A DNA stretch of 58,789 nucleotides from CAKZYD01 sp039814715 (lineage in GTDB: Bacteria; Pseudomonadota; Alphaproteobacteria; Sphingomonadales; CAKZYD01): positions 1 to 58,789 of the forward strand of contig JBCCAR010000022.1 of assembly GCA_039814715.1 (NCBI GenBank), given 5' to 3'. The position numbers were made by a program, and so were the translations under genes. Shown here piece after piece: positions 51,133-58,789 of this stretch (position 1 is the stretch's first letter; each line of letters starts with the position of its first letter). Below the pieces are notes generated by a model. That model was not told the origin of the DNA, did not search any database, and was given only the letters and a program-made list of their open reading frames with translations.

Positions 51133-51373
51133 GACTTTGTCTCCCAGAAGATGGTGCCGGATAAGCGGGATGTGGGTGCAAAGCAACACCATGTGGCCGG
51201 TTTATTACGACTTTTTTTGATTTTGCGGGTGTTTATGCAACACTTCCAACGCTTTACAAGGGCGGCGTTATTTGGTTTTGACGGCGAGCGGACACGGCCA
51301 GCGTTAAAGCCATGGTAGACGCCGCAAAAACGATGGCGCATACAGCAATTGGGTTGATGCAGGGGAATACGAA

Positions 51374-52891
51374 ATGGTCCGCAGATTTGTCACCGCCCTT
51401 TGTCTTATCCTCGCTGGCTGCGGATCAGGCACAGGCATGAGCGCTGAGCAGCAATTTGAAGAGAGCCTGCGCATTTGCCGTATTGATGATTTGTCGGTTC
51501 GTTTAGAGGGTCTGGGCGCTGTATATTACACCATTATTGGGCGCATGGAGAATGACTGCGAAGTTGAGATGGTGTTTATTAACGCGCCCAATGCGGGCTG
51601 GGTGGACCAGCCTCTTCTTGTGCGCTTGAGGGAAGATCGCAGCGGTGATGCGCTGCGCAATACCGTGGCGGCCTGCATCGAAGGTCGGCGCCCTTTTATC
51701 GGTGATGGCAGCTGCGCCGGCGCTCTCATGGACGTGCTGCGCTTATCGCGCAGCAATGGCGGCCCCGTGATTGCGCAAGGGCCTTTTGAAAATTCTGGCT
51801 GCGGGACAGAGTATCAAGGCGATGCGCCGGCACGGCTGCGGATGCGCGGCGGTCCAGAGGGACTGTGGGGCTATCTTGATCGCAGCGGAAATTGGGCCAT
51901 TGCGCCGCGCTTTGCCCAAGCGACCGCGTTCTCTGAAGGGCTTGCGGCGGCCTTAGAAGGGGATGTGTGGCAAATCATCGATCCAGATGGCGCCGTTGTC
52001 ATCGCCAATGTAAGTAATGCCCGCGAGCAGAGCTATACATCCATTTACGGCCAAAATGTCTACCGCGGCCCAATTGGGCCCTTTTCCGAAAGCTGCGCGC
52101 GCTTTAGCAACGACACTGGCAAGTTTTTTCTAAGCCGCGATGGCCAGCTTTGGCTCAATGAAGCTACACCCAGCATGATAGCCGCAGCTGACGCCGCTGG
52201 CGGCACCGTTGTTGATATTGAACCTTTTGGCGCTGGCTTTGCCGGGTTCCATGTTGATAGAGAGGCTTTTGGTAAGCTCGACCCGCAAGGCTATATCGAC
52301 AGTGCAGGCAGCGTTGCCATCGCGCCGCAATACGCCGAGGTTGGCCCGTTTGACGCGGCGACAGGCCTTGCTCCTGTGGGCGTTGCCAAAGGCCCTGACA
52401 GCCCGTTTAGCGATGGCTGGATTTACATCAACAGCTTCGGCCGCCAGGTCCTGCCAAAAAGCGGCAAGCGGTACCGAAATGCGGAAGGGTTTTGCGAAGG
52501 CCGCGCCGCCGTACGCATTGGGCGACAGTACCAGTATATAGATGCAACTGGCACACTGCTGAGCGAGGAGACTTATAATTTGGCGCATCCCTTCAGTGAT
52601 GGAATGGCCTATGTCCGCTTTAAAGATGACGGCTATGGCTGGATTGACAGGGCTGGCAAAGAGGCCATTCGCGCGCGCGGTATTGGCCTGTGCGATGCCG
52701 ATTGGCCGCGTAAAAACCCGTTTGAGCATGGTTTGGCGCTGGTGATTATCGCCGCGTCAGGCGATACATGCGGCGAGGGCGCCGCCACCACGCTTGGCGG
52801 CGGCAAGAGTACATATAAGAACGGCGAATTTGCTTATATCGATAAAGCAGGCGCGGTCGTCTTCCGCGAGAGCGCGCTATCGGCGCCCTAA
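51374..52891 (+). CDS. WG-repeat lipoprotein
   Basis: This 505-aa protein has a lipobox ILAGC (Cys16). From about residue 155 it contains WG-type (KWG-leptospira) repeats: GLWGYLDRSGNWAIAPRFAQATAFSEGLAAA, then diverged copies around GYIDSAGSVAIAPQYAEVGPF, YQYIDATGTLL, YGWIDRAGKEAI and FAYIDKAGAVVF. Several Cys residues (for example in RICRIDD and GSCAGAL) may form disulfides. The function of WG repeats is binding-related and unproven. AGGGGAA upstream of ATG 51374 is a strong ribosome binding site. The peptide-binding gene follows directly with overlap, so it may be an accessory part of the importer. Confidence 0.8.
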   Translation: MVRRFVTALCLILAGCGSGTGMSAEQQFEESLRICRIDDLSVRLEGLGAVYYTIIGRMENDCEVEMVFINAPNAGWVDQPLLVRLREDRSGDALRNTVAACIEGRRPFIGDGSCAGALMDVLRLSRSNGGPVIAQGPFENSGCGTEYQGDAPARLRMRGGPEGLWGYLDRSGNWAIAPRFAQATAFSEGLAAALEGDVWQIIDPDGAVVIANVSNAREQSYTSIYGQNVYRGPIGPFSESCARFSNDTGKFFLSRDGQLWLNEATPSMIAAADAAGGTVVDIEPFGAGFAGFHVDREAFGKLDPQGYIDSAGSVAIAPQYAEVGPFDAATGLAPVGVAKGPDSPFSDGWIYINSFGRQVLPKSGKRYRNAEGFCEGRAAVRIGRQYQYIDATGTLLSEETYNLAHPFSDGMAYVRFKDDGYGWIDRAGKEAIRARGIGLCDADWPRKNPFEHGLALVIIAASGDTCGEGAATTLGGGKSTYKNGEFAYIDKAGAVVFRESALSAP

Positions 52892-52905
52892 TCAGGCTCT
52901 GCGCT

Positions 52906-54336
52906 TTGGTCGCTGTGGCGGCTCTTGCTGGCTGCGGAGAACCGCCTAGAGCAGGCGATCACATCGCTATTGGCATCGGCCTTGAACCGCCGAACCTCGA
53001 TCCAACCATGGGCGCGGCCGCAGCGGTGGATGAGGTTGTTTACGCCAATGTATTTGAAGGGCTCACGCGGATTGACCGCAACGGCTATGTCCAGCCCGCC
53101 CTGGCGCGGACATGGGACGTCTCTGAAAACGGCCTAATCTATATTTTTGACCTGACGCAGCATGCCGTTTTTCACAATGGCAGGGCGTTTACAGCGCAGA
53201 TAGCCAAGTTTGCTTTAGAGCGGATCACAGCGCCCGGCTCGGCCAATGCGCAGCAGCACCTTTTTAAGGGTATCGCGTCTATCGAGCCGCTTGGCAGACA
53301 CCGCTTGAAGATCACGCTGAAAGAGCCTGACCCGGGTTTTCTGTTTGCGCTGGGCTGGGGTGACGCGGTGATGGTAGAGCCGTCAAGCGAAGCCACCAAC
53401 GCCGCTCAACCAGTAGGCACAGGGCCCTATGAATTCGTCCGCTGGATAACAGGGACATCCATTACCTTGAAGCGCTTTGACGGCTATTGGGGGCAGGAGC
53501 CTGAGATGGAGCGTGTTACATTTAAAATGATTTCAGATGCCAGCGCAGCCTACGGCGCTATCATGGCGGGCGATGTGGACGGTATCGCCAATTTTGGCGC
53601 ACCGGAATTGCTGCCGCAAGTGGCTGCGACGGACCGCTTTGTGGTCAATGAAGGCATGACAGAAGGCGAGACCGTCCTGGCGCTGAACATGCGGCGTCCA
53701 CCCTTCGACGACGTGCGTGTGCGCCGAGCTATCGCGCATGCCGTCAACCGCAAGGATATCATCGATGGCGCTCTATTTGGCTATGGTACGCCCATTGGTA
53801 GCTTCTTCTCCCCGCTTCACCGTGACTATGTGGATTTAACCGCTGCGGCAGTGCATGACTTTGAAAAAGCCAAGGCGCTGCTCGCCCAGGCGGAGCTGCC
53901 GCAAGACTTCGCGCCCACCCTGGTGCTGCCGCCCACCGGCTATGCTCGCCGCGGCGGCGAGGTGATTGCGGCGCAGCTGCGTGCGCTTGGCATCCCAGTT
54001 AAGATTGAAGCCATTGAGTGGGCGCAGTGGCTTTCAACGGTCCTTGGTCAGGCTGATTATGACATGACCATTGTCAGTCACACCGAACCCATGGACATTG
54101 GTTTTTTTGCGCGGCCAGATAATTATTTTGGCTATGATAGCGATGCGTTTCGCGCGCATTTGGCTGGGCGCGATCTCAAGGCGGCCCAGCGTCAATTGGC
54201 CCAAGACCAAGCCGCCGTTTTCTTATTTCAGCTGGCCCAAGTCGGCGTATGGCGTAAAGAGCTGCGCGGCCAATGGATCAACGCGCCCATCCAAGCGACA
54301 GACGTAACGTCCATGCGCTGGGCGCGCCCATCATGA
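52906..54336 (+). CDS. Peptide ABC transporter substrate-binding lipoprotein (SBP_bac_5)
   Basis: This protein of about 476 aa captures peptides or related solutes. The lipobox ALAGC is right at the N-terminus. GIGLEPPNLDPTMGAAAAVDEVVYANVFEGL and the C-terminal TLVLPPTGYARRGGEVIAAQLRALGI are typical of the family. The start is unusual. The TTG at 52906 leaves only nine residues before the lipid Cys. In frame upstream, IRLCALVAVAALAGC (from ATC at 52891, overlapping the preceding TAA in the TAATG manner) would be a normal signal peptide, but no ATG, GTG or TTG begins it. It is coupled to the next permease gene. Confidence 0.83.
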   Translation: MVAVAALAGCGEPPRAGDHIAIGIGLEPPNLDPTMGAAAAVDEVVYANVFEGLTRIDRNGYVQPALARTWDVSENGLIYIFDLTQHAVFHNGRAFTAQIAKFALERITAPGSANAQQHLFKGIASIEPLGRHRLKITLKEPDPGFLFALGWGDAVMVEPSSEATNAAQPVGTGPYEFVRWITGTSITLKRFDGYWGQEPEMERVTFKMISDASAAYGAIMAGDVDGIANFGAPELLPQVAATDRFVVNEGMTEGETVLALNMRRPPFDDVRVRRAIAHAVNRKDIIDGALFGYGTPIGSFFSPLHRDYVDLTAAAVHDFEKAKALLAQAELPQDFAPTLVLPPTGYARRGGEVIAAQLRALGIPVKIEAIEWAQWLSTVLGQADYDMTIVSHTEPMDIGFFARPDNYFGYDSDAFRAHLAGRDLKAAQRQLAQDQAAVFLFQLAQVGVWRKELRGQWINAPIQATDVTSMRWARPS

Positions 54337-55274
54337 GTGTCGGCCCGCGCCTTTTGAGCCTCGCGCTCACGCTCTTTGCAGCCTCGCTGATCATCTTCAT
54401 CGCGCTAGAAGTTGCGCCGGGCGATGTCGCGCGCTTCATGATGGGCGTAGAGGCGGATCCGAGCGCCGTTGCAGCATTGCGCGCTGAGCTTGGTCTGGGC
54501 GGACATCCCGTGATGCGGTATCTGCGCTGGATGGCTGGGCTGCTAACCGGCGATTTCGGCGTGAGCTATACATACCGGGTCCCTGTTTCCACATTGCTGT
54601 TAGAACGTCTCGCTGTTTCAGTGCCTCTGGCCATTGGTGCGTTTGCGCTTTCGCTTGCCCTCGCGGTGTTGGGCGCACTGGCCAGTGTCCGCAGCAAAGG
54701 TGGCCCCGCTGACCGCGTTTTTTCAGGCGCGGCTTATATGGGCATTGCAGTGCCCAACTTTTGGCTGGCAATGATGTTGGTCTTGCTGCTTTCGGTTGTG
54801 CTTGGGCTCTTCCCTGCTGGCGGTTTTCCTGGATGGCATGAGCCTGGCAAAGCTTTGTGGTCGCTGGCCTTGCCCATTATTGCGCTTGGCCTGCCCCAAG
54901 GCGCTATCATTTTGCGTTTGCTGCGCGCCAGTTTGCTGGATGTGGAAGGCCAAGACTTTATGCGCACAGCCCGGGCCAAGGGGTTGACGCGCTGGCAGGC
55001 GCTGGTGCGTCACGGTCTGCCCAATGCGTTTGTCCCCATTTTGCCAATCCTTGGCCTGCAGCTGGCCTTTCTCATCGCCGGCGCTGTGATCGTGGAAACG
55101 GTGTTTTATCTGCCTGGCCTTGGCCGACTGGTCTTGCAAGCTGTCACGCAGCGCGACCTTATCACGGTCAAAGCGGTGGTCATGCTCATGGTAACGCTGG
55201 TGGTGCTGATCAGTTTTTTGGTTGACCTCTTGGCGGCATGGATGGATCCGCGCCTGAGGGAAACGCGCGCATGA
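54333..55274 (+). CDS. Peptide ABC transporter permease, DppB-like
   Basis: This 313-aa inner-membrane permease has six helices and the BPD_transp_1 EAA-type loop (RTARAKGLTRWQALVRHGLPNAF). N-terminal VAPGDVARFMMG and AGLLTGDFGVSYTYRVPV are typical of DppB/OppB. It starts with an ATGA overlap with the binding protein gene (54333-54336) and ends with an ATGA overlap with the next permease. Confidence 0.92.
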   Translation: MSVGPRLLSLALTLFAASLIIFIALEVAPGDVARFMMGVEADPSAVAALRAELGLGGHPVMRYLRWMAGLLTGDFGVSYTYRVPVSTLLLERLAVSVPLAIGAFALSLALAVLGALASVRSKGGPADRVFSGAAYMGIAVPNFWLAMMLVLLLSVVLGLFPAGGFPGWHEPGKALWSLALPIIALGLPQGAIILRLLRASLLDVEGQDFMRTARAKGLTRWQALVRHGLPNAFVPILPILGLQLAFLIAGAVIVETVFYLPGLGRLVLQAVTQRDLITVKAVVMLMVTLVVLISFLVDLLAAWMDPRLRETRA

Positions 55275-56071
55275 CAGCCTTGAAAATCGGGGTTTTTATC
55301 ATTGTCATGCTGGTCTTGGCAGCGCTGGTCTCTACCATCTGGACCCCGCATGATATCACCCAGTTTAACATCCCTGGGCGCTTTGCAAGCCCTAGTTTAG
55401 AGCATTTTCTGGGCACAGACCAATATGGCCGCGATGTGCTCTCCATGCTTATGGAGGGTGCCCGCACAGCGCTTAGCGTGGCTATATTCGCTGTCGCCAT
55501 TGGTTTGGTGATCGGCGTTCCACTTGGGCTCTTGGCGGCGGCGCGTGGCGGTTGGCTGGATTTAGTCATAATGCGGGGCAACGATATTATCTTTGCCTTT
55601 CCCGCTATTTTGCTTGCCATATTATTCACCGCCGTTGCGGGCCCTGGCACCATGAATGCTGTGCTGGCGGTGGGTATTTTTAATATTCCCGTCTTCGCGC
55701 AGCTCTCGCGCGGCGCCGCTCGCAGCCTCTGGCAGCGCGATTTCGTGATGGCGGCGAAGGCAATGGGGCGCTCGGATTTTGCCATCTCAATGGATCATAT
55801 AGTGCCCAATCTGCTCAGCCTGCTCGCCATTCAGGCAAGCGTTCAAACCTCTCTCGGCGTCGCAGCCGAGGCAGCGCTTAGCTATATTGGCCTAGGCGCG
55901 CAGCCGCCGGTAGCCAGCTGGGGCCGCATGCTTTCAGAAGCGCAAACCCTGTTCGGCTACAGTCCTGCCTTGATGGTGTGGCCAGGCCTTGCCATCGTGC
56001 TTGCGGTCTTTGGGTTTAACCTGCTGGGGGACGGCCTGCGCAGCGTGCTTGACCCGCGCGAGGCGGCATGA
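55271..56071 (+). CDS. Peptide ABC transporter permease, DppC-like
   Basis: This 266-aa permease pairs with the DppB-like subunit. HFLGTDQYGRDVLSMLMEGARTAL is the usual DppC/OppC signature, and VMAAKAMGRSDFAISMDHIVPNL is the EAA loop that contacts the ATPase. It has about six helices and ends LGDGLRSVLDPR. ATGA overlaps at both ends (55271 and 56068) show tight coupling. Confidence 0.92.
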   Translation: MTALKIGVFIIVMLVLAALVSTIWTPHDITQFNIPGRFASPSLEHFLGTDQYGRDVLSMLMEGARTALSVAIFAVAIGLVIGVPLGLLAAARGGWLDLVIMRGNDIIFAFPAILLAILFTAVAGPGTMNAVLAVGIFNIPVFAQLSRGAARSLWQRDFVMAAKAMGRSDFAISMDHIVPNLLSLLAIQASVQTSLGVAAEAALSYIGLGAQPPVASWGRMLSEAQTLFGYSPALMVWPGLAIVLAVFGFNLLGDGLRSVLDPREAA

Positions 56072-57600
56072 CCTTGATTGTGGAAGACTTGCGCGTTTCC
56101 AGCGCGTCTCAGCCTATCTTACGCGGTATCAGTTTTTCGCTTCAGCCAGGCCAAGTCTTGGGATTGGTGGGAGAGAGCGGCTCAGGCAAATCCATCGCGC
56201 TGGCGGCCATCATGGGTTTGCTGCCATCAGGTTTCAAAGCCTCTGGCCGCTTGCAGCTGGACGATAAACAGCTGCTCGGTCTGCCAGAAGCGGCGCTTTG
56301 CCAGGTGCGCGGCAAGGAGATTGGCTTCATCTTTCAAGAGCCAATGACGGCCCTTAACCCCCTCATGACCATCGGCGATCAAGTCGCAGAAGCGGTCGCC
56401 ATCCACGACCCTGTAGGCGATGCTAATGCTGAGGCGCGCGATATACTGAGGCAGGTGGAGTTGGGCCCGGCCATCATCTCCCCCAGCCGCTATCCCCATC
56501 AGCTTTCCGGCGGGCAGCGCCAGCGCGCTGCGACCGCCATTGCCATCGCCGCTGGCCCTCAGCTGCTGTTGGCCGATGAGCCAACCACCGCCTTAGATGT
56601 CATCACCCAGCAGGGTATCTTGTCGCTGCTGAAACGCCAGTTCAGCGGCAGCAATATGGCGATGGTGTTCGTCAGCCATGACTTGGCTTTGGTTGCGCGC
56701 ATTGCAGATACCATTGCCGTCATGAAACAAGGCGAAATTATCGAGACGGGAGCGGCCGATCAGGTTTTGTCTGCGCCCAAACATCCTGGCACACAGTCCC
56801 TTCTCGCGCCGCCGCGCTTAGCAAAAGCGGCCGCGGCGATATCGCCTGAACCGCCATTGTTATCCGTCAAAAATATCAGCGTTGATTATGGGGCAATGCG
56901 CGCTGTCGATGGTGTTCATTTAGATGTTGACGCGGGGACGTGCGCTGCGCTGATTGGCCCTTCAGGCTGCGGTAAATCAAGCCTTGCGCGCGCAGTGATG
57001 GCGCTGCATCCTTTGTCACAAGGAGAGGTAAGTCTCGCCGGGGAACGTTTTAGCGCGCCTGGCTATAGACCGAAACAGGCCCAGCGCCGTGACATACAGA
57101 TTGTCTTTCAAGACCCTTTTAGCAGCTTTAATCCGCGTCAGAGCGTTCGCCGTATCCTCTCTGAGCCCTATTGTCTACGCAGTGACCGGCCGAGCGATAG
57201 CGCTTTGACCCAAGCACTAGAGCGTGTTGGTCTGAGCGGCGATGATTTAGAGCGCTATCCCCACCAATTCTCCGGCGGCCAGCGCCAGCGTATAGCGATT
57301 GCCCGCGCGCTCATCCCCCAGCCTAAGCTGCTTGTGCTTGATGAAGCTGTCTCAGCGCTGGATGCGCCGGTGCGCGCTGGTATCCTGGGTCTCTTGGCGC
57401 AACTCCAGCGCGAGGAGCGCCTCGCGTATCTTTTCATCACACACGACCTCGGGCTTCTAGAGGGCTTTGCCGACAGGGTCTATGTGATGGACCAAGGCCG
57501 CATCGTAGAAAGCGGGCCAGCACAAAGAATTCTAAGCCAGCCTAAAACGCGCTATACCAAAGCGCTCATGCAGGCATCGCCCCATTGGGCCGCGCCTTAG
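56068..57600 (+). CDS. Fused two-domain peptide ABC transporter ATPase (DppD-DppF type)
   Basis: This 510-aa protein contains two complete nucleotide-binding domains in one chain. Domain 1 has GESGSGKS (35-42), LSGGQRQRAATA and LLLADEPTTALD. Domain 2 has GPSGCGKS (297-304), FSGGQRQRIAIA and LLVLDEAVSALD. Both switch His residues (SHDLALV, THDLGLL) are present. Thus it supplies both ATPases of the importer. The fusion is common in this family. It overlaps the upstream permease by ATGA. Confidence 0.93.
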   Translation: MTLIVEDLRVSSASQPILRGISFSLQPGQVLGLVGESGSGKSIALAAIMGLLPSGFKASGRLQLDDKQLLGLPEAALCQVRGKEIGFIFQEPMTALNPLMTIGDQVAEAVAIHDPVGDANAEARDILRQVELGPAIISPSRYPHQLSGGQRQRAATAIAIAAGPQLLLADEPTTALDVITQQGILSLLKRQFSGSNMAMVFVSHDLALVARIADTIAVMKQGEIIETGAADQVLSAPKHPGTQSLLAPPRLAKAAAAISPEPPLLSVKNISVDYGAMRAVDGVHLDVDAGTCAALIGPSGCGKSSLARAVMALHPLSQGEVSLAGERFSAPGYRPKQAQRRDIQIVFQDPFSSFNPRQSVRRILSEPYCLRSDRPSDSALTQALERVGLSGDDLERYPHQFSGGQRQRIAIARALIPQPKLLVLDEAVSALDAPVRAGILGLLAQLQREERLAYLFITHDLGLLEGFADRVYVMDQGRIVESGPAQRILSQPKTRYTKALMQASPHWAAP

Positions 57601-57648
57601 CGATATGCGCCACGCTGCTTATGGCGGGCATAGGTATGGAGAGAAACG

Positions 57649-58650
57649 GTGGCGGCGGCTTTTAAACCAGGACCGAAAAACGCGATCACAGACGTGGACG
57701 GCATTCTTGTGGGCCAGGCGCAAGATCACGCGTTAAAGACGGGCGTGAGCGTGATCAGCTGCATCGATAGTGCGGCTGCAGCCGTTGATGTCCGCGGCGG
57801 CGGCCCAGGCACGCGGGAAACCGATGCCTTGCTTGCAGAAAACCTTGTTCATAAAGCGCATGCAGTCGTGCTCACCGGCGGCTCCGTGTTCGGGCTTGCC
57901 GCGGCTGATGCGGTGACTTGGGGGCTATCTCAAGCTGGTGATGGATTAAAATTGACGCCGGATGCCCGCGCGATCCCCATTGTCCCCGCCGCTGTGCTGC
58001 ATGATCTGGGCAGCGCAGCGCCAACAGGTTGGGATCCGGCGCCCCCTTATGCAGCACTTGGCGCGCAGGCTTTGGCCAATATTGGGCCAAACGTGGCGCA
58101 GGGCAACGTCGGCGCGGGCACAGGCGCGCGCGCGGGGCTTGAAAAAGGCGGTATCGGTACGGCGTCGATTACCTTAGGAGGTGGGATCGTCTGCGGCGCA
58201 TTGATGGCCGTCAATCCGGTTGGCAGCGTGCGCATGGGCGACGACACAACCTTCCTTGCTTGGGCGCTTGAACAGGACGGTGAGTTTGGCGGCCAAAAGC
58301 CTGATCCTGCCGCAACGGCGTTGTCTGGCCAGCCTGATTTTCGCAAGCTTGCCGCAGCAGGAAAAGCACAGGCGGGCGGCAATACGACCATTGGCGTTGT
58401 TGCAACTAATGCCGCGCTATCGGCGAGTGAATGTAAACGTCTTGCAATGATGGCGCATGATGGGCTTGCCCGCGCAGTCAATCCCGCCCACACACATTTC
58501 GATGGCGATACGATCTTTGCCATTTCGACGGGAACGCACACCCTGCCAGACGATCCAATCCGCCCGCTAACCGTGGCGCAGATCGGCGCTGCGCTCGCCG
58601 ATGTGACCGCGCGCGCCATTGCCAAAGGGGTCTATTTCGCGACGCGCTAG
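57649..58650 (+). CDS. P1 family (DmpA/NylC-like) self-processing peptidase
   Basis: This 333-aa N-terminal nucleophile hydrolase probably acts on small peptides or amides. The family core is GKNAITDVDGxxVG-like near 10-22, DVRGGGPGTRETDAL at 47-61 and VVLTGGSVFGLAAADAV at 73-89. The predicted autocleavage site is Asn245/Thr246 in GGNTTIGVVATNA, with Thr246 as nucleophile; this Asn-Thr pair resembles NylC-type enzymes more than the Gly-Ser of DmpA. The start is GTG at 57649 with GGAGAG upstream. It is 48 bp after the peptide importer, so it may cleave imported substrate. The TAG stop is part of the repeat that begins at 58647. Confidence 0.87.
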   Translation: MAAAFKPGPKNAITDVDGILVGQAQDHALKTGVSVISCIDSAAAAVDVRGGGPGTRETDALLAENLVHKAHAVVLTGGSVFGLAAADAVTWGLSQAGDGLKLTPDARAIPIVPAAVLHDLGSAAPTGWDPAPPYAALGAQALANIGPNVAQGNVGAGTGARAGLEKGGIGTASITLGGGIVCGALMAVNPVGSVRMGDDTTFLAWALEQDGEFGGQKPDPAATALSGQPDFRKLAAAGKAQAGGNTTIGVVATNAALSASECKRLAMMAHDGLARAVNPAHTHFDGDTIFAISTGTHTLPDDPIRPLTVAQIGAALADVTARAIAKGVYFATR

Positions 58651-58680
58651 AGCACGTTTCACTTACTCAGAGCCATTTGA
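58647..58680 (+). repeat. Second copy of the window-end dispersed repeat
   Basis: These 34 bp, starting CTAGAGCACGTTTCAC and ending with ATTTGA, are identical to the outer arms of the palindrome at 53-218 (left arm 53-86). The copy begins inside the stop codon of the P1 peptidase gene, exactly as the first one holds the stop of the isomerase gene. Beyond base 34 the two copies diverge completely. Confidence 0.9.
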
Positions 58681-58775
58681 TGACGCCCTGGAAGGCGCGG
58701 GGCAGGCGTAGGTTGCAGTGCGATGCGGTGCATCGGACAAGGCGTACAACGCACCCCGCGTCTTCCAGGGCGTCA
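58681..58775. repeat. Palindromic core following the dispersed repeat
   Basis: TGACGCCCTGGAAGGCGCGG (58681-58700, arm continues to 58702) is inverted at 58754-58775 with one mismatch over 22 bp. The exact centre carries CGATGC-GGT-GCATCG (58721-58735), a second smaller hairpin. The element has the same two-scale symmetry as that at 53-218 but an unrelated sequence. The window ends 14 bases later, and the expected mirrored 34-bp arm is not seen in those bases. Confidence 0.85.
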
Positions 58776-58789
58776 CCCGCAGGGCCAGC

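Noticed and set aside
53..58680. Whole window as one composite transposon bounded by the repeated 34-bp ends
   Set aside because: No transposase or target duplication is seen, the contents are ordinary chromosomal operons such as T2SS, and the left copy is a complete palindrome by itself.

Overview
The window (58.8 kb, moderately GC-rich, dense and almost fully coding) looks like the chromosome of a marine-type alphaproteobacterium. The signs are the family content (Spinster-type MFS, TIGR02466 oxygenases, DUF3604/HupE genes, TTC38-like protein, ECF sigma/Ser-Thr kinase pair, a complete Gsp set) and many ATGA-type gene overlaps. The order cannot be fixed from the sequence alone. I see no rRNA, tRNA, CRISPR, integrase or transposase.

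Layout. 1-220: a 166-bp near-perfect palindrome. 0.2-12.8 kb: scattered catabolic and detoxification genes (dienoyl-CoA isomerase, orphan 2Fe-2S subunit, MFS transporter, haloalkane dehalogenase, sulfatase-fold lipoprotein lacking all catalytic residues, epoxide hydrolase, MBL hydrolase, DUF4197, thiolase-like protein, MATE pump, amidinotransferase-fold hydrolase). 12.8-16.5 kb: Ser/Thr kinase with its ECF sigma factor, and a fasciclin protein. 16.5-26.7 kb: type II secretion genes gspE-F-G-H-I-J-L-M-C-D on the minus strand, with gspK separate on the plus strand behind the fasciclin gene. 26.7-32.5 kb: a minus-strand operon of a membrane-anchored PpiC-like protein and three HupE/UreJ-type membrane proteins, divergent from a secreted DUF3604 protein; TGTCA-type Pho-box-like arrays lie between them. 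32.6-36.5 kb: a membrane-fused spermidine-synthase-like protein and two 2OG-Fe(II) oxygenases. 36.5-41.4 kb: an EF-hand protein, then a TolC/HlyD/ABC export set whose ABC subunit has lost every ATPase motif. 41.6-47.4 kb: flavin reductase, acyl-CoA dehydrogenase, CreA lipoprotein, M28 peptidase, nitronate monooxygenase-type protein, isochorismatase-family hydrolase. 47.4-51.1 kb: a REP-like GC-rich repeat and a TonB receptor/TTC38-like pair. 51.4-58.65 kb: a plus-strand operon of a WG-repeat lipoprotein, a complete peptide ABC importer and a P1-family peptidase. 58.65-58.79 kb: a second copy of the repeat seen at the left end, followed by a different palindrome.

How the genes work together. 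T2SS would export folded proteins. The TonB receptor and peptide importer, with the M28 and P1 peptidases, suggest a peptide-scavenging lifestyle. The acyl-CoA, dehalogenase, epoxide hydrolase and nitronate genes suggest use of diverse small organic compounds. The parts most likely to be undescribed are the ATPase-dead ABC/HlyD/TolC set, the spermidine-synthase-like/2OG-oxygenase operon, the PpiC-HupE-HupE-HupE/DUF3604 module with possible phosphate control, and the pseudo-sulfatase.
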